Shown here: piece after piece, positions 57,321-64,000 of the stretch
Numbering within the stretch: the first letter of the stretch is position 1
How the letters are laid out: each line of letters starts with the position of its first letter
NCBI GenBank assembly: GCA_027382625.1
Contig: JAJKFJ010020693.1
Span: 62,001 to 126,000, forward strand
DNA: 64,000 nucleotides
Origin: Tetmemena sp. SeJ-2015
Taxonomy: Eukaryota; Ciliophora; Spirotrichea; Sporadotrichida; Oxytrichidae
Reading direction: 5' to 3'
Program-made: the position numbers and the translations under genes
Notes under the pieces: model-generated
What the model was told of the DNA's origin: nothing
The model's input: the letters and a program-made list of their open reading frames with translations, nothing else
Database searches by the model: none

Positions 57321-58811
57321 ATGGCGTCATCATCAGACCAGTCCACCACTCCTGTGGTATACGATAGATCGCACTTCAAACTAGAGGGACATCTCTTGCA
57401 CGGCCTGCATCCTAACGGTGTCTATGAAATCAAGTACCACTACCCTGAAAAGAAAAATGCAATACGTGCTAATAGATTAAATTGAGATCTTTAATTGAAT
57501 GCCTCAACTGGTGAGACTTCGAAAGTGACTGCATAGATCATGAAGGAGGTGACTGGAAACGACCAAGTTAAAATAGTTGTGATGCATGGAGGCTCTTTCT
57601 TCTCTAGTGGAAACGATCTGACTGCCTTCTCTAAAGGATTCATGGGAGGAGATATTGATAAGAGTCTAAGTGATGCCAAGTAAGGAGTCTCAGGGTATTT
57701 AGTCTTATTCTTATTTCATATTTAGCATAATTTTAGTCGATGCCTTGACTGGACTTACCGATTGCGACAAGCCAATAGTCATGCTAGTAGCAGGCGGCGC
57801 ACATGGAATTGGCTTTAAATTTTCATTAAGATGTGTTCTTCATTATAGGCTGTACAATTACAGGTCTTGCAGATTTCATTTACTGCACCCCTGAGGCTTA
57901 CTTCAAGACACCTTTCATGTCTTCCTTCCAGTCTCCTGAGGGTGGATCGACCATGACTTTCAGCGAGCAGATGGGAAGAAGGATGGCTGCTGAAGTTTTG
58001 CTCACTGATAAGACTCTCACAGCTCAAGAAGCCCTTAGAATCGGCTACATCAATGGAATCATTCAGGACAAGGACCTAAACTATAAAACAGCCTAAATCA
58101 AAGTATTACAATATATTGAGTAAATTTACTTACAGACTCTGGAAAATTCTTCGACTTTATAGTTTAGAATTGTCTTAAAATCTGTCTTTTATTAGAAAAA
58201 AAACATTGTCACCTTTTTCAAAGGTTTCTGTTACCAAAAAGCAATTGAAACCGATGCATGCAGCATTTGCTTTATTTATGAGCATTCAAGTATCATAATA
58301 TATACTTGTATGGCTAGATATTTTTCTTATAAACTTAAGAGTTCGGTGACAAATAATTTGAATAGTTAACATATTAATCATCCTAAATTATTCCCTGTTG
58401 AATTTAATTTATGTTAGCAGCTTTTTCTCTATATAAATATACAACTATAACAAGGTGGAGATAATTCAGAAGCTATTAAAGAACGACATGCGGACTATGA
58501 CAAACGCCAAGCAGCTCATGAATCAAGGAAGAGACCGATAGTAGCTCATTGACTGCTTCAAGAGAGAAGGAGAGGCTCTCTTCAACAGATGGATCGACCC
58601 AGACTTCATCCCCAACATCATGTAGTTCCTTCAAAGCAGCAAGATCAAATCATACTCTACAAGCTATTTACTTAATTAAAGAAGCCAAGTAGACAACAAA
58701 CTGAGAGACCCAAGCTTTGAGGAAAAAGAAAGTGGAGTTATGATACAGATCTATTTGAAAGGAAGAAAGGATAGACAGTATATTTAACATCATACAGCAG
58801 CAGAGTAATGA
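57321..58811 (+). CDS. ECI: Enoyl-CoA hydratase/isomerase (Δ3,Δ2-enoyl-CoA isomerase type)
   Basis: ATG 57321 opens MASSSDQSTTPVVYDRSHFK. After IES 1 (57456-57497) comes KKNASTGETSKVTAQIMKEV, then MHGGSFFSSGNDLTAFSKGF, the oxyanion-hole region. A GT-AG intron at 57680-57725 is followed by DCDKPIVMLVAGGAHGIG. IES 2 (57811-57847) joins this to CTITGLADFIYCTPEAYFKT and PEGGSTMTFSEQMGRRMAAE. IES 3 (364 bp, 58079-58442) joins DLNYN to KVEIIQKLLKNDMRTMTNAK and CFKREGEALFNRW. After the intron and three IESs are removed, the ORF is exactly 334 codons. It matches the peroxisomal/mitochondrial isomerase branch used in beta-oxidation of unsaturated fatty acids. No clear C-terminal peroxisomal tripeptide is seen. 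Confidence 0.9.
57456..57497 (+). other. IES, pointer AATGC, 42 bp (ECI)
   Basis: AATGC recurs at 57498-57502. Removal gives YHYPEKKNASTGETSKVTA. Confidence 0.88.
57811..57847 (+). other. IES, pointer GGCT, 37 bp (ECI)
   Basis: GGCT recurs at 57848-57851. Removal gives GGAHGIGCTITGLADFIYC. Confidence 0.9.
58079..58442 (+). other. IES, pointer AACTATAA, 364 bp (ECI)
   Basis: AACTATAA recurs at 58443-58450. Removal gives QDKDLNYNKVEIIQKLLKND. The insert is strongly AT-rich and is the longest simple IES mapped here. Confidence 0.9.
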
Positions 58812-58936
58812 TTTCCTAATCTTTTCTTTAATTTTATCTTTTTCCAAGTAAGGTAAAATATATAGTCTTAAATAGTTGTAGTCTTCATAAATATATTTTA
58901 TTATAACAAGGATCTGAGTTTGCGCATTTTAAATCC

Positions 58937-61900
58937 TCACTAAATTCTCTAATGCACCTCATCTTATTCCATTTTATCTTTCCTCTCCTCTTCTTGCAAT
59001 CTTTTCTTCTCCGAATTTTTCTTTCTCCATCTCTCCACTACCTTATCAGCCTCTTGTTTCATATATTGAGAAAATGAATGTAGTTTATACAGAAAGTTGA
59101 AATTTATGAAAGCAAAAATAATTTTCCTCCTCTTTTAGTATATTGGTACTTATGCGTGACAATTTTATCTCTACTTACTTCAATAGCCTCGGGCTTGACG
59201 CATTCCATAAAGAGCTGCACAGTCTTGAGTTTCTTGCCCAGATTTTTAAGTTCCTCCTACAGATTGAGGAAATTGGTGTGGATCTCCTTGGCATGCCAGA
59301 TCTCACTCAGGTTACTCACTGTATTGTTCTTGCTCTTCTCAATAGCCTTTTCAAAGAAAGTCAGATTGGTGTGAAACAAACGCGCTCTGTAAGCTTAGAA
59401 ATCCTCCTCAGACATTTGGTCTATTAAACTTAAATATTATCAACAAGTTCAACAAAGGAGAAAAAATTCAGTCTTTGCAAGTTTATAGACTCATCATAGA
59501 CTATTTTTCGCATCTTATCAATCTCAACATAGCCCTCATGAGGACTAAGCTAATGAATGAGTTCATTCATAGTTTCCTTATTCATGCTAACTAACACCAC
59601 AATGTTTTACCCCACCTCTTAAATCGGCTGCGCCTTATCCACTTGCTTCCCATTCATGAATGTCATCTTTTAGTGCAGCTAGAACAGATTTTCGTTTCTC
59701 TTGGGTTGAACCTGGTTTGTTGCTGTTGGCTGAGGAGATTTCTCAGTCCTAGATTTGGCAAATCCCTTGATCTTAGTAGCCATTTTCTTCATGTTCAAAG
59801 CCTATATTGGTTCTTCATTATTCTCACCCTGCTTTTAACTCTCTTGCGCATGTTCTTGGAACTCTCACTCCCTCTCTTATAGTTTCTTAGTGAGCTGGTC
59901 TAGTTGCCGCTGCTGTTGCGATTTATTGCTCTCCTCCTTCTGCTCCTGGGTTTTCTTGTATTTGTCTTGCTTGCGCCTGGCTTCTCGGCGGATGAAGTCC
60001 TCTCGCTCCTTCTTCCAAGTTCGCATGAGCTCCTCGATGAAGACGATCTTGTCGTTCTAGTAAACTTGGTTCACACCTGCGCCTGCTTGGTTGGACTGTC
60101 CCCTATCTTGGCTTGGCTTGTTGTCATCGCCAGACTTATTCCCTTAGTCAAAAAAGAAAAGTATTAAAGGAGGAATGAATTATAGTCACTTATGACACTG
60201 GTTTGCTTATTTAGCTTTGAGGACTGGCTTCTCTATCTCCCATCTAATGCGAGGATTTTGTCATTCATAAAAATAGTTGTGGACGACTTAATTGAAGATA
60301 TACTATTCAGATTAGATTGTGGATCTTGAGAGATCGCGAAAGCAGCTAACATGAAATGTTTATCATCATTAAAAAATAAGATATGCTATATTTAGCTTGA
60401 GGTCGTATCTGTCTATGAAGATGGAGTAGCGCTGCCGTGCATCTAGATTGGCCTGCTCTTTGATGTCCTCAGGCCTCTAGTACTTCATAAGTTCCATCTT
60501 AGTTGGCGTCTTTCGCTGTCCTCGGATTATAATCTGCGGTTTCTTGTACACTAGGTACCAGAATTCAAAATTTTATATCGTCATCATGATCAATAAAAGA
60601 AGAAGATTGAGATTATAAAGAACTTGAGAGAGTCGAAGATGATTAAATAGGCAAGCCAAAGAGGCCCCAGACAGATCCAAAACGACAGATGGAAGAGGCA
60701 TTTGCCAGGTGAGTTCCCTAACATAGTAAAAAGCACAAAGGATTTCAGATAGGCCAGGGGCAGGAAAAGTATTTGAACTCCCAAATAATAGAGAAACATT
60801 ATCACCGCCTAAAAGATATTTTTTATCTTAAGTTTTAGCTTAATTTTGCCATTGGGAAATGAGCAATTTTGCAGAGTAGTCTATTGATATTCTCGAGTCT
60901 CTTCTCCTCTTTAGATAAACGCTTAGTAAGTAACAAAAGTGGAAGGAGGGCCAGAGATAGCAAGTTGAAGGGAGGCTGAGCAAAGATGAGTAAGCCATAG
61001 TGCTAGTGAAACCTCAGGCCTGAGTAAGAGTAAACTATGTAGGCGTTGTGGTCGGCATCAATTTTATCAATCATGTCAGAGTAGACATTGTTTAGCAGAC
61101 AAATAATTAAGTACTCTTGTTGAATGAACATAGGAGTTTATAAATTTTAAGTAGCACTGCCACAATGACATTGAGTAGGAATATTGCAGTCATGGAGATA
61201 TAAGCAATGTAAAGCAGGGACCCCCACCATTTAGTTCTCGGGTTCTCGAACAATTTAAAGTAGATAAATAAAAAAGAAGAGACTATATCTTCTCTTAATT
61301 ATACTTGAATGACTAGTTATCAAAGTTGGTAAGTCCTCCATTGTAGAGATTGATAAATGAATTATAGTAGGTTGCAAACTGAGTACTGTCCTTGTAAAAC
61401 ATGGCTGTGAAGATCAGCGAAGAGAGGAGAATCCACAGCAAGAAGAGGACTACGAAATTCACCATCACTCTAATCATGAGTCTGAACATTCTAATGTAGA
61501 TTCCAAACCTTTGAATTGCCAACACGAAGTAACTCACCTTCAGCCAGATTCAATATAAAATCTACGCTCTCTAATATTTAGTCAGATTATGACATTCATG
61601 ATGGAGTTGAGGAAGATATTGAATTAGGAATCGAATTCTTTAACGTCCTCTGAGCTTTTATTGCATCCATATAGATTATATATAAGTACATTAAGATTAT
61701 TGCTGGCTTTCTTGGTGTACTATTGGTAAAGTTGCGGGACATTAAATATCTGTAGGAGGATGCCGATGATAAGTAATATATCTAGCACCAAGTTAAAGTC
61801 CGCTCTTACTCTTCGATGAGTGAGTACTTAGTAGAGAATATCTTTTAAAAGAAGGAGTTTAAAAAGTTGAAGAAATTATCTTGCAGGTTGTTGAAGAAGA

Positions 61901-64000
61901 GGGATGCAAACCAAATTAGAACAAGAATGAAGAGATTTCTCAAATTTCTATCGCCTTGAAGATTGTCGAAAATATCCTCTGAGATAGCATAATAGATTAT
62001 ACATGTGTAAAGAAATGCCAAAATATGGTTAGCACTGTTTTTTTTTATTGCCACAACTGTTAGCAAAAAAGCATGAGTATGGTAGCGAAGGAGCAGGACT
62101 CAGGCCAGATGTAGTATTAGAAAGTGTATGCACGCCTGTCTCTTAGTACCGGCCAATATCTGCGTCTCGCATCATCCTGATCATACTAAGCGCTAAATAA
62201 ACTAACGAGTGTGATATAATTGAGATTGTGAAAATTTCTAAATGATTTATCTTGAACATGGAGCTCATCTCATGCACTTCGACGCTCTGAGCACTGGGGC
62301 CATGCCATTTCTCTTTTATGATCATAGCCATCTATGGGCTCTCCAGCATTTGATAAAATCTGTTGATGGACATTATCTCAAGTCTTATATTCGAATAAGA
62401 GAGAGGGATTTTTTAATTTTCCTTTTCTCAAGTGCCTGTCGATTACGAGAGTCAGTCTGGGATACATAGAACTTAACCATGTCATAGTCTTTGATCTCCT
62501 TCAGGAATTTACCCCCAATTGCCAGTAGTGATGTCTTGAGGTTGAAGCACTTGTTCTTGTGTCTGTTTGTAACACTAACTAGCTTATCCACGAACTCATT
62601 ACTCTTCAATATATATATGCATGCATATATTAAAACTCAACGATGAGGCAGAGTGTAACTATGGGGCTGTGGCAGTAGATCAGTTGAGAGGGGTCCTTGC
62701 AATGCTACTCTAGAGCATTTAGCAAGTCTTTTACCATGTCCTGCGTTTAAGAGATACAAGAATTATGATATTTCTTTCACTTTAGTTTATTTAAGAGATC
62801 TTATTCCATTTCTGAATCTTGATTCTTGCAAGTAGCTCAGCCCCGTCATGCACTCGCACCCTAAAATAAGCTAAGACTAAGAAAATAGTACTTACAGAAT
62901 GATCTTGATGATGCATCGTTGCGCTTCCTCTGAGTAGAGGACTGGAATATTCTTCTTATCCTTCAGCATTTGCAAAATTATGTGCTGCATGTCTTGGAAG
63001 TTGAACTTGTCCCAAATGCGAAGCACCGTGAAGAAGTCCTTTGTAAAAATGGTTTCCCCATGATCAGTTCTAGAAGGCACTCCTTCTTTAGAAGTCGCTC
63101 CTTTATAAGAGGAGGCAAAAGGTAGAAGCATTGGTATTCCTCGATATGAGAAGTCAAGCTTGGATTCTCAAGAAACTATTTAAATATTTGAGGAGATTGC
63201 AATTTATTATTTGTATAAGAAACTAAGGACATGTAACAAGTTGAATAAGTTCTTCCTCCAGCTCACTCTTAAGTTTCTCTCTTTTTTTGTTGTTCTTTTT
63301 GGTGTTATATGCTTAAATACTAAGAATATATTTTATGCTTCAGATGCTTATTTCCCAGAAAGTAGTGCCCCACCTATAAGTTCACTACCGTCTTCTTCCC
63401 TTTCTTGAATCAATCTGTAGTAGGCTCTAATACTCTCCTCTAGTCGATTAATTTTGTCCCAATACACTTTCAATATCTTCAGATTCCTCTCTACTATTAC
63501 TTTTAAAAGAAGAGTGTTATTATCTTCAACAACTTATTTTTTTAACTTTGACATCTGTCTTTTGAAATTGCTTGACTTCTCCAGAGGAAGTCTGAATTTT
63601 ATTAACCGAGTAGAAGCGAGATTGGTAGGCTGGGGATAGAAGATGAGCGTATAGGAATCTCAAAAGCCGCAGGCAACTATTTTCAGTAGCTATAATTATA
63701 AAGTAGAATATAGGATGAAATGCGATTCATTTATTGTCATAGGTGCTTTAACTCAGAGATGAAAGTCTTGTCCTTCAAAAGCATTTAGTTCTCATAAACT
63801 TAATAATAACATAGAATTCAAATGAAAATTTATTATAGAGTTTACTAGAGACTGAGGGTGACGAACTTATCTAAGCCAAGCTAGACAGCCCTGCTCAGGC
63901 CCCATTTCAGACCCAGTGGCTGAACTAATTTATGGAAAAGTTTGCTGTCTGTAAGCCTCTGTCTTTCTTCATCACCTGCCACTCCCACCATTCTGCTCAT
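58937..64000 (-). CDS. TRP-like cation channel with coiled-coil C-terminal tail (5' end at or beyond the right edge)
   Basis: At the right edge the minus strand reads MSRMVGVAGDEERQRLTDSK; 63000-63660 gives helical blocks (NRLEESIRAYYRLIQEREED; GETIFTKDFFTVLRIWDKF). 62000-62700 includes RVRVHDGAELLARIKIQKW and SNEFVDKLVSVTNRHKN. From 62330 to 60620 there are repeated hydrophobic helices, then RFGIYIRMFRLMIRVMVNF, VVLFLLWILLSSLIFTAMFY, a pore-type loop TQFATYYNSFINLYNGGLTN, and the following helix YIAYISMTAIFLLNVIVAVL. After IES removal (60560-60618), SLKFWYLVYKKPQIIIRGQR joins the channel to a long charged coiled coil (WKKEREDFIRREARRKQDKY; FFEKAIEKSKNNTVSNLSEI) ending at TGA 58939-58937. This is the ion-transport fold of TRP/polycystin-like channels; gating and ion are unknown. 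It could be two genes upstream of 62800. Confidence 0.72.
60560..60618 (-). other. IES, pointer TTCT, 59 bp (channel gene)
   Basis: AGAA (plus strand) occurs at 60560-60563 and 60619-60622. The insert holds a TGA and a spurious ATG that make one gene look like two; removal gives FDSLKFWYLVYKKPQIIIRG. Confidence 0.85.

Noticed and set aside
60587..60590. Two separate genes, channel and coiled-coil, meeting at 60.59 kb
   Set aside because: A 59-bp IES with TTCT pointers contains both the stop and the start; removing it fuses the frames with sensible sequence.
1..64000. tRNA, rRNA, CRISPR arrays or bacterial-type operon signals
   Set aside because: None was recognised by reading. The intron- and IES-bearing genes with alternative code are eukaryotic, so bacterial features are not expected. 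A dedicated tRNA scan was not possible.

Overview
The window reads as germline (micronuclear) DNA of a stichotrich/spirotrich ciliate of the Oxytricha–Stylonychia type. Three things in the sequence say so. (1) In every recognisable gene TAA and TAG are read as Gln and only TGA stops. (2) Genes carry ordinary GT–AG introns and, separately, short AT-rich inserts with no splice signals. Each insert is bounded by a 4–8 bp direct repeat, and removing the insert plus one repeat copy restores a conserved reading frame. These are internal eliminated sequences (IES) with their pointers; about two dozen were mapped. (3) Three genes are scrambled: their pieces lie out of order, up to about 20 kb apart, and the ends that must join share exact 12–13 bp pointers.

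Layout. 0–7 kb: a left-truncated unknown gene (-), casein kinase 1 (+), NADP-isocitrate dehydrogenase (-), a weak gene (+), an ankyrin gene (-) and the last piece of a Pho80-type cyclin (+). 7.4–13 kb: AT-rich spacer, a Gln-rich gene (+) and an EF-hand gene (-). 13–19.2 kb: two Gln/Ser/Asn-rich minus-strand genes. 19.8–25 kb: SKP1 (+), a TPR gene (+) interrupted by a 53-base poly-C run, and the 5' part of a giant surface-protein gene (-). 25.7–36.6 kb: a ~3.8 kb segment present twice. It holds a small minus-strand gene, the first pieces of the cyclin, a small gene and the end of a coiled-coil gene. The two copies flank 3.2 kb of homopolymer-smeared sequence that looks like an assembly artefact. 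36–45 kb: the coiled-coil gene (-) and the main body of the giant surface/membrane protein (-). 45–49 kb: a scrambled NlpC/P60–tubulin ligase-like (TTLL) gene (-) with an NDUFS4 gene (+) lying between its pieces. 50–57 kb: two unknown minus-strand genes, a Ser/Thr kinase (-), a MED22-like gene (+) and an unknown membrane-anchored gene (-). 57–64 kb: enoyl-CoA hydratase/isomerase (+) and a large TRP-like cation channel with a coiled-coil tail (-), running to the right edge.

The genes are unrelated housekeeping and signalling genes, as expected where each would become its own small somatic chromosome; no operon logic applies. What links them is the DNA rearrangement code: short pointers at simple IES junctions and long pointers at scrambled junctions. 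The two copies of the duplicated block also show how IESs change. One IES has diverged in sequence and length (38 vs 44 bp), and another is present in one copy and precisely absent from the other.
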